A DNA stretch of 64,000 bases from Kutzneria sp036403095 (GTDB lineage Bacteria; Actinomycetota; Actinomycetes; Mycobacteriales; Pseudonocardiaceae). Both the position numbers and the translations under genes were made by a program. The notes beneath the pieces were generated by a model, which saw only the letters and a list, made by a program, of their open reading frames with translations, searched no databases and was not told the origin of the DNA. The DNA is taken from NCBI GenBank assembly GCA_036403095.1, contig DASWRQ010000251.1, positions 1 through 64,000 of the forward strand. The letters are read 5' to 3'. Numbering within the stretch: position 1 is the first letter of the stretch; every line of letters begins with the position of its first letter. This document shows, one piece after another, positions 49,804 to 57,465 of the stretch.

Positions 49804-50622
49804 TCAGCTGTAGTCGGGACCGGCCAGTTCGCGCAGGGCCGAAGCCAGGCCGGAGAGGCGGTCGCTGGCGTCGAGCAGGGCCTCGTTGGGCGACCCGGCG
49901 CTGCTGGCGATCACCGCCTGGCCGGCGGTGCCGATGAGCGCGAGATAGCCGTCCAGGCCCTCGCCGAGCCGACGGCTGAGGTCGGTGACGCCGAGCTCCA
50001 GCGGTCCGCGCTGGGACAGGGGGGCGATGTCGCGGGCCCGCTCCACGGCGGTCAGCTGGGCGGCGACGGCCCGCAGGGCGGTGGCGGCCTCGGTGGCGGA
50101 CTCCTGGGCGTGGGCCAGGGACTCGGCCGGCAGCGGCGCGAGACCGCCGGGTCGCGGGGTGCCGAGCTGGACGAGCAGCTCGGCCAGGCTGGCCTCGGCC
50201 TCGGCCAGCCGACGCATGGGCTCACGGGCGACGGAGCCGCCCGGTGGCAACCGCACGGGCGGCGGGGCGGCGGCGGGCAGCGGCTGCCGGTGCAGCGTGA
50301 TCAGCCTCCGCACGGAACCGGTCGTGCAGTACGCGAAGACGGCGGTCACGATCATCGCGGTGAACCCGCCGAAGGTGGTCACCAGCGTGGCGTTGGCCGC
50401 GTCGACGCCGACCCAGACGCCGCTGAGGGCGGTGGCCCCGGACCACGCCGCCGTCGAGCGCTTGGCCCTACGACGACGGCGCAGCATCTTGGCGCGGGGA
50501 TCACGCCAGCCGTGCACCTTGGTGCGCACGGTGTCGGCGACCGGCCCGCGCAACTGCTCGGTGACGGTCTGGCCGAGCTTGATCAGCTCACCCAGGTCAC
50601 GCCTGCGCGGTCCGGCCGCCAT
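49804..50622 (-). CDS. pspM: PspM-like phage-shock membrane protein
   Basis: A 272-residue membrane protein placed directly after pspA. The basic N-terminus (RAKMLRRRRRAKRS) is followed by two closely spaced helices (about 58-75 and 80-98), a proline-rich linker and a helical C-terminal region (LAEAEASLAELLVQLG, ERARDIAPLSQRG). This matches the actinobacterial PspM component that anchors PspA at the membrane. The call rests on layout and on the clgR-pspA-pspM order more than on sequence motifs. The gap to pspA is 27 bp. Confidence 0.75.
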   Translation of the reverse strand: MAAGPRRRDLGELIKLGQTVTEQLRGPVADTVRTKVHGWRDPRAKMLRRRRRAKRSTAAWSGATALSGVWVGVDAANATLVTTFGGFTAMIVTAVFAYCTTGSVRRLITLHRQPLPAAAPPPVRLPPGGSVAREPMRRLAEAEASLAELLVQLGTPRPGGLAPLPAESLAHAQESATEAATALRAVAAQLTAVERARDIAPLSQRGPLELGVTDLSRRLGEGLDGYLALIGTAGQAVIASSAGSPNEALLDASDRLSGLASALRELAGPDYS

Positions 50623-50649
50623 GGTCCTACTCCCCCGTGCTCACCCGAC

Positions 50650-51474
50650 TCAGGACTGCTTCTCCTGCGCGACGCGCTGCGCGATCTCGGCCTGGATGTT
50701 GGCCCCCGCGCTGGCCGGGGCCGACCCGCTGGTGACCTGGCCGGCCACCGAGCCGCCGCCCAGCGAGGCGCGGATCTGCTCGAGCCGCGCGCTGCCGGCC
50801 ATCTCGGTGGTGGACGCCTGCACCTCGAGCATCCGGCCCTGCACCGAGTTGCTGGCCAGCTCCGCCGAGCCGAGCGCGGTCGAGTACCGCTTCTCGATCT
50901 TGTCGCGGACCTCTTCCAGCGACGGCACGTTGCCGGGCGCGGCCAGCTCGCTCATCTGGTTGAGCGAGCGGGCCACCTGCTCCTGCATCTTGGCCTGCTC
51001 CAGCTGGCTGAGCAGCTTGGTGCGCTCGGCCAGCTTCTGCTGGAGCATCATCGCGTTGCGCTCGACGGCCCCCTTGGCCTGCCCGGCGGCCTGCAGGGCC
51101 TGGTCGTGCAGGGTCTTGAGGTCCTCGATGTTCTGCTCGGCCGTGACCAGCTGGGTGGCGAAGGACTGCGCCGCCTGCTCGAACTGCTGGGCCTTGGCCT
51201 CGTCCCCCTTGCTCCGGGACTCGTCGGCCAGCACGAGCGACTGCCGGGCCGAGGCCTGCAGCTTCTCCACCTCGCCGAGCTGCCGGTTCAGCTTCATCTC
51301 CAGCTGCCGCTGGTTGCCGATGACGGCCGCGGCCTGCTGGGACAGGGCCTGGTGCTGCTTCTGGGCCTCTTCGATGGCCTGTTGGATCTGCACCTTGGGA
51401 TCGGCGTTCTCGTCAATCTTGGCGCTGAACGCCGCCATCAGGTACTTCCAAGCCTTCACGAAAGGGTTGGCCAT
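50650..51474 (-). CDS. pspA: Phage shock protein A (PspA/Vipp1 family)
   Basis: A 274-residue PspA/IM30 protein. It is almost entirely coiled coil (DENADPKVQIQQAIEEAQKQ, AAAVIGNQRQLEMKLNRQLG) after the amphipathic membrane-binding N-terminus MANPFVKAWKYLMAAFSAKI. It polymerises on stressed membranes to preserve integrity. The C-terminal extension (GAGANIQ-type, ending RVAQEKQS) is longer than in proteobacteria, as usual for actinobacteria. It lies between the unknown gene at 51600 and pspM, in the ClgR-controlled cluster. Confidence 0.95.
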   Translation of the reverse strand: MANPFVKAWKYLMAAFSAKIDENADPKVQIQQAIEEAQKQHQALSQQAAAVIGNQRQLEMKLNRQLGEVEKLQASARQSLVLADESRSKGDEAKAQQFEQAAQSFATQLVTAEQNIEDLKTLHDQALQAAGQAKGAVERNAMMLQQKLAERTKLLSQLEQAKMQEQVARSLNQMSELAAPGNVPSLEEVRDKIEKRYSTALGSAELASNSVQGRMLEVQASTTEMAGSARLEQIRASLGGGSVAGQVTSGSAPASAGANIQAEIAQRVAQEKQS

Positions 51475-51599
51475 CTCCTCCGCCTGCCTTCTGCATTCCT
51501 GGATGTGCGAGAACGCCGCGACCAGGCCAACGAGCCGGTGGCGGTGCGGGTTCCATCGTGTCAGGTGAGCCGGACCGCTACCACCGACCCCGCCGAATA

Positions 51600-52166
51600 T
51601 CAGGGTCGCCCCCGAGCCGGAACCTCGGGCAACTCCCTGGCCAACACCCGGACCTCGGTCAGGTTCGCACGGAGTTGGACCAGCTCAACCCCCGAAACGG
51701 TTCCCGCGGAGTGGCCCGAATCACGAACTCGTTCCAACCCGGTGACACACGCGCGCATGCGTGTCGTCAGGGCGTCACGGGCCGCCCGCAGTCGCTCGGC
51801 GGTAGCGAGTCGGTCACTCACGGCACGGAGCGCCGAGGTCAGCTCGGCCTCGCCGGCGTCGAGGCGGGCCGCCAGATGGTCACGGGTCCGGCGCAGCCGG
51901 GAGACGGGCAGCGCTGCCAGGGCGCAGTTGACGGCGTCGAGGTCCGCCGCGGCGGCCCGCAGTTCCGCGAGCACACCGGCGGCGTCCTCGGCGTACGGAT
52001 GGTCACGCAGCTGATCGACCGTGGAGCGGGCGCGATCCAGCCAGTGGACGTCGTTCACACGATCGCGAGCCAGTGGACTCGCCCGGGCGACGGGCCTGCG
52101 CCGGGTGAGCACCAACAGCGATCCGGCGGCGACGGCCAGCAGCATCACGGCCACCAGCAGCGCCAC
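51600..52166 (-). CDS. Membrane-anchored coiled-coil protein of the psp cluster, unknown
   Basis: A 188-residue protein with one N-terminal membrane helix (LLVAVMLLAVAAGSLLVL) and a long helical remainder rich in Ala, Arg, Leu and Glu (AEDAAGVLAELRAAAADLDA, RRTRDHLAARLDAGEAELTS). I recognise no family. It sits between clgR and pspA in the same orientation, so it probably belongs to the envelope-stress operon. The GTG at 52166 has no good ribosome site; a GGGAGGAGG lies too far upstream, so the real start may be a non-standard codon nearer to it. Confidence 0.7.
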   Translation of the reverse strand: MALLVAVMLLAVAAGSLLVLTRRRPVARASPLARDRVNDVHWLDRARSTVDQLRDHPYAEDAAGVLAELRAAAADLDAVNCALAALPVSRLRRTRDHLAARLDAGEAELTSALRAVSDRLATAERLRAARDALTTRMRACVTGLERVRDSGHSAGTVSGVELVQLRANLTEVRVLARELPEVPARGRP

Positions 52167-52205
52167 CAGCTCGAACTCGTCCAGGGTGGAGCGCCTCCTC
52201 CCGTG

Positions 52206-52631
52206 CTACGCGGCGACCACGACCTCTCCCCGCGGGGTGAGCGTGGGCAGGCGGTGCGTGAGCACCGGCTGGAGCCGGATGTCGCTGAGCTGGTCCCCCA
52301 CGGACTCGCTCAGCAGCCGACCGCCCTCGTAGGAGGCGCCCGCTGTCTCGCGCGGCTTGGCGGCCGCGTCCGCGGTCGGCGCGTTGGCCACCGCGGCCAG
52401 CGCCCTCATGTCGGAGGCCACGGTGTGCAGCAGATCGGCCATCGGCAGGTCCAGCGCGTCGCAGATGGCGGCCAGCAGCTCGCTGGACGCCTCCTTGCGG
52501 CCGCGTTCCACCTCCGACAGGTAACCGAGGCTGACCCGTGCGGACCGGGACACCTCACGCAGCGTGCGGTGTTGGGTGGTGCGAGTGTGGCGAAGCCGAT
52601 CACCGATCGCCTCGCGAAGCAGCACTGTCAT
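52206..52631 (-). CDS. clgR: XRE-family regulator ClgR
   Basis: A 141-residue helix-turn-helix regulator with the ClgR pattern LREAIGDRLRHTRTTQHRTL, then SRSARVSLGYLSEVERGRKE and ASSELLAAICDALDL. ClgR activates clp protease genes and, in mycobacteria, pspA under envelope stress. The C-terminus ends in VVVAA; hydrophobic C-terminal residues mark ClgR as a Clp protease substrate in related bacteria. ATG 52631 has AGGAGG seven bases upstream. A ClgR-like box lies about 80 bp upstream (52709-52726). Confidence 0.92.
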   Translation of the reverse strand: MTVLLREAIGDRLRHTRTTQHRTLREVSRSARVSLGYLSEVERGRKEASSELLAAICDALDLPMADLLHTVASDMRALAAVANAPTADAAAKPRETAGASYEGGRLLSESVGDQLSDIRLQPVLTHRLPTLTPRGEVVVAA

Positions 52632-52708
52632 CGCGCGCCTCCTTCCAGCCGGGCCCGTACCGACCACGTTACCCAGACGGCACCCCCGCTGGCACCGACT
52701 TCTCACCA

Positions 52709-52726
52709 CGTACGCCCAAGGCGAAC
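52709..52726. promoter_or_regulatory. ClgR-like box upstream of clgR
   Basis: TACGCCCAAGGCGAAC fits the core CGC-YNANR-GCG-WWS that I recall for corynebacterial ClgR at every core base; only the outermost flanking W differs. It is 78 bp from the clgR ATG. Apart from this the interval 52632-52927 shows no gene. Confidence 0.5.
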
Positions 52727-52927
52727 GACTGGGTCAACCCGGATGTTCCCGGGGGGACGGCGCCGGGGCAAGATCCTCGACACGGCCTTGACCTGGGCTC
52801 GAGCGACTCCGAAGTCATCCTTGTCCGATCTTGGCAACGCGTTTGGAGGCTACTCGGTTCACCACACGATCGAGCGGCTCGCCACACTGGCGAACGGGGG
52901 ATTCGGGCAGGTTCGGCTACCCGCGGT

Positions 52928-53386
52928 TCATTTCAGGCACTCCCGGAGCAGCTCCAGGACGCCGGCGACGCTACCCGTCCGGACGTCCTGCCGGTCGCCC
53001 GAAAGGCGCAACCGCCGCACCGCGACACCCGGCGGCCCGGCCACCGCGACATAGACGGTTCCAGGTGCGATGCCGTCCTGCGGATCGGGGCCGGCGACAC
53101 CGGTCAGACCGAGTCCCCACGTCGCCCCGCAGCGCTCGCGGGCGCCTTGCGCCAGCTGGGCCGCGACGTCCGGGTGCACCGCCCCATGATCGGCCAGCAG
53201 CTGCCGGTCCACGCCGGCGAGCTGGGCCTTCAGTTCCGTGGCGTACACGATCAGTCCGCCGCGCAGCACCGCGCTCGAGCCGGGGACCGAGGTCAGCTCG
53301 GCCGCCACCATGCCCGCCGTGAGCGACTCCGCGGTCGCGACCGTCTGGCCCAGCCGGCGCAGCCGGGCGACCAGGTCGGCCGTCAC
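52928..53386 (-). CDS. CinA-like NMN amidohydrolase domain protein
   Basis: A 152-residue protein equal to the C-terminal CinA domain (nicotinamide-nucleotide amidase, PncC type) without the N-terminal domain. Motifs are TVATAESLTAGMVAAELTSV, AVLRGGLIVYATELKAQLAG and WGLGLTGVAGPDPQDGIAPG, all typical. GTG 53386 overlaps the pgsA stop codon by four bases. The pgsA-cinA coupling is widespread in actinobacteria. It recycles the pyridine nucleotide by-product of NAD-dependent reactions. Confidence 0.92.
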   Translation of the reverse strand: MTADLVARLRRLGQTVATAESLTAGMVAAELTSVPGSSAVLRGGLIVYATELKAQLAGVDRQLLADHGAVHPDVAAQLAQGARERCGATWGLGLTGVAGPDPQDGIAPGTVYVAVAGPPGVAVRRLRLSGDRQDVRTGSVAGVLELLRECLK

Positions 53387-53967
53387 GGCGTCTCCGCCAC
53401 CGCACGCAGCCGAAACGCCCGGACCACGTAGTCCGCACCGGTCACGATCGTGAGCAGCAGCGCGATGCCCATCGTCACCCAGCGGACGAAGATCAGCCAG
53501 GGCGGCAGCGGCAGCAGGTAGAAGCCGATGGCCACGATCTGCATCAGCGTCTTGGCCTTGCCGCCGCGGCTGGCCGGGATGACGCCGCGGCGGATCACCC
53601 AGAACCGGAGCAGGGTCACGCCGAGCTCGCGGACCGCGATCACGATCGTCACCCACCACGGCAGGTTGCCCAGCACCGACAGGCCGACCAGGGCCGAGCC
53701 GGTGAGCGCCTTGTCGGCGATCGGGTCGGCGATCTTGCCGAAGTCGGTGACCAGGCCGTGCTTGCGGGCCAGGTCGCCGTCGATCCGGTCGGTGATCGAG
53801 GCGATCACGAACACGCCGAACGCGACCAGCCGCCAGAACAGGTCCGTGCCACCGCCGGCGAACAGGGCGAGCAGGAAAAACGGGACCATGACCAGCCGCG
53901 ACACCGTCAACACGTTGGCGATGTTGAGCAGCGGCACGTCCGCTCTGGGCTCGTCCCCGTCGCTCAT
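53383..53967 (-). CDS. pgsA: CDP-diacylglycerol--glycerol-3-phosphate 3-phosphatidyltransferase
   Basis: A 194-residue CDP-alcohol phosphatidyltransferase with about six helices. The catalytic motif reads DRIDGDLARKHGLVTDFGKI then ADPIADK, retaining all the aspartates of D(x)2DG(x)2AR(x)8G(x)3D(x)3D. It makes phosphatidylglycerol phosphate, the precursor of phosphatidylglycerol and cardiolipin. ATG 53967 overlaps the rimO stop (ATGA), and its own stop overlaps cinA. The upstream frame extension is arginine-rich and not real. Confidence 0.93.
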   Translation of the reverse strand: MSDGDEPRADVPLLNIANVLTVSRLVMVPFFLLALFAGGGTDLFWRLVAFGVFVIASITDRIDGDLARKHGLVTDFGKIADPIADKALTGSALVGLSVLGNLPWWVTIVIAVRELGVTLLRFWVIRRGVIPASRGGKAKTLMQIVAIGFYLLPLPPWLIFVRWVTMGIALLLTIVTGADYVVRAFRLRAVAETP

Positions 53968-55400
53968 CGCGGCAGCACTTCGATCGGGCGAACGATGAGG
54001 TCCACCCCCTCGCTGTCGATGACCTCGGCGCGCACCATGTCGCCCCGCTTGAGGCCGACGCCACCGAATTCGGCGGCCTCGACGATCACGCACTCGCCGT
54101 CGACCTCGGGCGCCTGGTGGGCGGCCCGGCCGACACAGTCGCTGTCGTCATCCTCCTCGTGCTCGACGAGGACCACCACCTCCTGGCCGATCCGGTCCTC
54201 GGCGCGCTGGTTCGTCAGCTCCTCGACCAGGGCCGAGAACCGGGCCACCCGCTCGGCCACGGTATCGGCGTCCAGCTTGCCGTCCAGCGTCAGCGCCTCG
54301 GTGCCGTCCTCGTCCGAGTAGCCGAACACGCCCACGGCGTCGAGGCGGCCCTCGGTCAGGAAGCGCTCCAGCTCCTTGAGGTCGTCCTCGGTCTCGCCCG
54401 GGAAGCCGACGATCACGTTGGTGCGGATGCCGGCGTTCGGGCTCAGCTCGCGGATCTGCTCGATCAGCTTGAGGAAGGAGTCCGTCGACCCGAAGCGGCG
54501 CATCCGGCGCAGCACGGCCTCGCTGGAGTGCTGGAAGGACAGGTCGAAGTAGTCGGCGACGCCCGGCGTCGTCGCGATCGCCCTGACCAGGCCCGGGCGG
54601 GTCTCGGCCGGCTGGAGGTAGGAGACGCGGACCCGGTCGATGCCCGGCACCTGCGCCAGCTGCGGGATCAGCGTCTCCAGGGCCCGGACGTCGCCCAGGT
54701 CCTTGCCGTACGAGGTGGAGTTCTCGCTGACCAGGAACAGCTCGCGGACCCCGTGCTCGGCCAGCCAGGCCGCCTCGCCCAGGATCTCGGCCGCGCCGCG
54801 GGACACGAACGCGCCGCGGAACGACGGGATCGCGCAGAACGAGCAGCGGCGGTCGCAGCCCGAGGCGATCTTCAGCGGCGCCACCGGGGAGTCGTCCAGG
54901 CGCGTCCGCAGCACCTGCGGGCCCCAGGCCGTGCCGTGGCCCGGCAGGGCCACCTCCGGCGCCTTCTCCGGGCGCTGCACCGGGCTGATCGGCAGCAGCG
55001 TGCGGCGGTCCACCGGCTTGTGCGCGTCCACCTTGCGGCCGCTGAGGATGTCGTCCAGGCGCTCGCCCAGCCGCGGGTAGTGGTCGAAGCCCAGCACCGC
55101 GTCCGCCTCCGGCAGGCTCTCCGCCAGCTCCGCGCCGTAGCGCTCGGCCAGGCAGCCCACCGCCACCACCTTCGCGCCGGAGTCCGAGGCCGCCAGCAGC
55201 GTGTCCACCGAGTCCTTCTTCGCCGACTCCACGAAGCCGCACGTGTTCACCAGCACGACGTCCGCGCCGCCCTCGTCGGGGTCGACCAGCTGCCAGCCGT
55301 CGGCGGTCAGCCGGCCGGCCATCTCCTCGGAGTCGACCTCATTGCGGGCGCAACCGAGGGTGAGCAGGGCGACACGGCGGGACGTGGAGGGGGAGGACAC
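53964..55400 (-). CDS. rimO: Ribosomal protein S12 (aspartate89-C3)-methylthiotransferase RimO
   Basis: A 478-residue radical-SAM methylthiotransferase. The N-terminal UPF0004 domain (VALLTLGCARNEVDSEEMAG, VNTCGFVESAKKDSV, AVGCLAERY) supplies three cysteines for one cluster. The radical SAM motif CDRRCSFCAIPSFRG binds the other. A C-terminal TRAM domain follows. GTG 55400 lies seven bases after a TACCCT -10, with no ribosome site, suggesting a leaderless transcript. It heads the rimO-pgsA-cinA operon. The RloB gene ends 32 bp upstream, overlapping the promoter. Confidence 0.95.
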   Translation of the reverse strand: MSSPSTSRRVALLTLGCARNEVDSEEMAGRLTADGWQLVDPDEGGADVVLVNTCGFVESAKKDSVDTLLAASDSGAKVVAVGCLAERYGAELAESLPEADAVLGFDHYPRLGERLDDILSGRKVDAHKPVDRRTLLPISPVQRPEKAPEVALPGHGTAWGPQVLRTRLDDSPVAPLKIASGCDRRCSFCAIPSFRGAFVSRGAAEILGEAAWLAEHGVRELFLVSENSTSYGKDLGDVRALETLIPQLAQVPGIDRVRVSYLQPAETRPGLVRAIATTPGVADYFDLSFQHSSEAVLRRMRRFGSTDSFLKLIEQIRELSPNAGIRTNVIVGFPGETEDDLKELERFLTEGRLDAVGVFGYSDEDGTEALTLDGKLDADTVAERVARFSALVEELTNQRAEDRIGQEVVVLVEHEEDDDSDCVGRAAHQAPEVDGECVIVEAAEFGGVGLKRGDMVRAEVIDSEGVDLIVRPIEVLPR

Positions 55401-55435
55401 GTGCCCAAGGGTATCCGCCCGTGGGCGTGCGTCAG
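55400..55435 (-). promoter_or_regulatory. Leaderless-type promoter of rimO
   Basis: On the minus strand: CTGACG (55430-55435), 16-bp spacer, TACCCT (55408-55413), then seven bases to GTG 55400. The -35 overlaps the last codons of the RloB gene. Confidence 0.45.
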
Positions 55436-55947
55436 CCCGGGAGGACCTGTCGGACCAGTTTCCACACCCCCGTGGACGGATTCCGATCATGATCCTTTCC
55501 GCTCGGATCGAGCCGTTCGCCGCGGCTCACGGCATCGGTCACACCCGGGTCGTACTGGGTGAAGTCGAGGCGGCACTTGTCGTACCCGGGCACGTGTTTG
55601 ATCAACTTCGGCCGCAGCTCCTTGTAGCTGCGGGCCACCGTCCGGTGGTCCTCGAAATGAAGCAGCAGCCACAGCTCGAAGCACGGATTCGACACTGCCA
55701 GCCGCACCCCCAGCTCGTCGGCCAGCCGGGCGGCCTTCGCGATGTCGAACTCGTCGGTGTCCACGACGCACCACATCTCGTCGTAGCTGTCGCCGATTCG
55801 TTTCGCATGACGGACGAGCTGGTCGGGCGCGATCCCCTTGCCGCGCACCGTCACCTTGATCTCGCGATTCGGCCGGACACTGGTAAGCGCGGCGAAATAG
55901 TCGAGTTCCGTCCTGGTGCCGCCGCACATGACCAGCACACGGGGCCG
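55432..55947 (-). CDS. RloB/AbiLii-like protein with altered TOPRIM-like motif
   Basis: About 171 residues of the RloB family, partner of AAA15 ATPases in AbiL-type abortive infection. The family start (VxCEGxxTExxYF) appears as VLVMCGGTRTELDYF, with the usual Glu replaced by Gly. The acidic pair MWCVVDTDEFD and the later NPCFELWLLLHFEDH, a strong family marker, are intact. The start is unclear: GTG 55947 or ATG 55938, neither with a good ribosome site. Upstream residues RPRAKRPR also look native, and the frame is the same as the AAA gene's, separated only by its TGA stop. The protein may be translated by read-through or reinitiation. Confidence 0.8.
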   Translation of the reverse strand, partial: RPRVLVMCGGTRTELDYFAALTSVRPNREIKVTVRGKGIAPDQLVRHAKRIGDSYDEMWCVVDTDEFDIAKAARLADELGVRLAVSNPCFELWLLLHFEDHRTVARSYKELRPKLIKHVPGYDKCRLDFTQYDPGVTDAVSRGERLDPSGKDHDRNPSTGVWKLVRQVLPG

Positions 55948-55974
55948 CTTCGCCCTCGGCCGGACATGGCCGCG

Positions 55975-57207
55975 TCAGGACGCACGGCGGCTCAACACGG
56001 CGTTGGCGAATTCCGTTCCAATCAGGTTCGGCACCCCGCCGTAGCTGCCGCTGATGTATCGACGTTCCGCGTTCTCCCCCAAGCGGGGGCGGAAAGCCAC
56101 CAGCGGGAACAGCGTGCTCGCGCCGTCGGCCCCCTTCTCCATGAACCACACCTGGTCACGCAGCAGCACGTCGTCACCCAACATGGTGCCGAGCAGCGCG
56201 ATGTCGTGCGTGATCACCACCAGCTGCGCCTGCCGGCCGTTGGTCTCCACGTCCTGGAACAGGCGGATCATCATGGCCGTCAGCTGGGGATGGAGGATGT
56301 AGTCGACCTCGTCCAGCAGCAGGGTCTTCCCCTCGTCCAACGCTTCGAGCACGGCGGGCACGAGCCGGATCCATGCCTTGGTGCCGGCCGCCTGCTCATC
56401 GAACGAAAGCGTGTGAGGACTGCCGGAGTGGGTGAACCGCAACTCCTCGCTGACGGGCAGGGCCGGCCCGCCGTGCTCGACCAGAGCGTCCCGCAACAGC
56501 ACCTCGGCCCGGGACCGAGGCACGAGCTCGATATCGGTGATACCCAGGTCCGCGTCGCGAACCATCTCCACCACGCGGTCTCGTTCGTGCTGATCCCGAA
56601 GGGCCCGGATCACCTGGTCGAGATCCTGCGGCCGGGAATCGCGCGACCGGAACACCAGTTGCTCGGTCAGGAACCGGTAGATCGGCGCGACCAGGCTCAC
56701 GTTGGACTGCGCCGCGACGCTCAGGAACAGCGCGTTCGGCCTCATCAGCGACGTGAGCACGTCAAGCTTTCCCCGTAGGTCGCCGACGGTGCTGCCGACC
56801 TTGACGTTGCCACCTTCGCGCTCGAAGAGCACCCGCTGGCGCTTTACCGGATAGCTGTGGAGCCATTCCGTCAGCACCGCACGGCTGTCCACGGTGAAGC
56901 CGTAGGCATGGCGCACTCCGTCGAGCACGAAATCGACACAGAACCCGGACGGCTGCGCGGCCGACGCCGCGTCGAGCTTGAACGGCTGGCGCGGCACACC
57001 GCCATCCGGCGACCACCGGCCGAACGAGTCCCGCACCGCGGACGACATGAAGCTCAGCGCGTCGAACAGGTTGGACTTGCCGGAGGCGTTCGCGCCGTAG
57101 ACCGCCGCGACGGGAACGGCCTCGCCAGCGCCGTAGAACGGGATCAGCGCCAGATCCTGTTCAGCCCGGATCGACCGGTGGTTCTCCACCCGAAAGCTTC
57201 GAAGCAC
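55975..57207 (-). CDS. AAA15/OLD-like ATPase (RloA/AbiLi type)
   Basis: A 410-residue SMC-like ATPase. The N-terminal LRSFRVENHRSIRAEQDLAL and Walker A VYGANASGKSN mark the AAA15 family. It has an ABC-like signature region (SFDEQAAGTKAWIRL), Walker B TLLLDEVDYILHP and the H-loop VVITHD. In AbiL and related phage-defence systems such an ATPase senses infection and controls the RloB effector. GTG 57207 has AAGGAGG (57216-57222) eight bases upstream. The stop is directly in frame with the RloB gene, 27 bp before its first likely start codon. A terminator-like hairpin separates it from the S8 protease gene upstream. Confidence 0.9.
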   Translation of the reverse strand: MLRSFRVENHRSIRAEQDLALIPFYGAGEAVPVAAVYGANASGKSNLFDALSFMSSAVRDSFGRWSPDGGVPRQPFKLDAASAAQPSGFCVDFVLDGVRHAYGFTVDSRAVLTEWLHSYPVKRQRVLFEREGGNVKVGSTVGDLRGKLDVLTSLMRPNALFLSVAAQSNVSLVAPIYRFLTEQLVFRSRDSRPQDLDQVIRALRDQHERDRVVEMVRDADLGITDIELVPRSRAEVLLRDALVEHGGPALPVSEELRFTHSGSPHTLSFDEQAAGTKAWIRLVPAVLEALDEGKTLLLDEVDYILHPQLTAMMIRLFQDVETNGRQAQLVVITHDIALLGTMLGDDVLLRDQVWFMEKGADGASTLFPLVAFRPRLGENAERRYISGSYGGVPNLIGTEFANAVLSRRAS

Positions 57208-57409
57208 CTCCGACACCTCCTTCGCGAGAGCTTCAGGCCGGATCGCGCGGAAAAATCGCACGAACGAAGCCCAAGCGTAGCACCGAGGCCGCTCAGGGTT
57301 GACCGTCGAGACCGGCCAGGTCGACGGTCAGGCACAGCAGCTCGCCGTCGGGGCTGATGGCACGCTGAGGCGAACATTTGTCGACATCTCGACTCCGGCC
57401 CGAACAGCA

Positions 57410-57441
57410 CAGAGGCGGGCCCCGAGCGGGGCCCGCCTCTG
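57410..57441 (-). terminator. Hairpin terminator of the S8 protease gene
   Basis: Perfect 15-bp arms (57410-57424 and 57427-57441) around a two-base centre, 25 bp after the protease stop codon. It separates the protease from the AAA15/RloB pair downstream. Confidence 0.85.
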
Positions 57442-57465
57442 CACGTCACCGGGACGGCGTGTCGG

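Noticed and set aside
49701..49937. 78-codon plus-strand frame beginning MSHWSSDRGM
   Set aside because: It runs into the antisense of pspM, has no ribosome site and shows no motif. The interval 49524-49803 otherwise holds only an AT-richer stretch.
52879..52896. Second palindrome (CTCGCCACACTGGCGAAC) as a ClgR box
   Set aside because: The half-sites are seven bases apart instead of five, and it lies near the end of cinA, away from a promoter.
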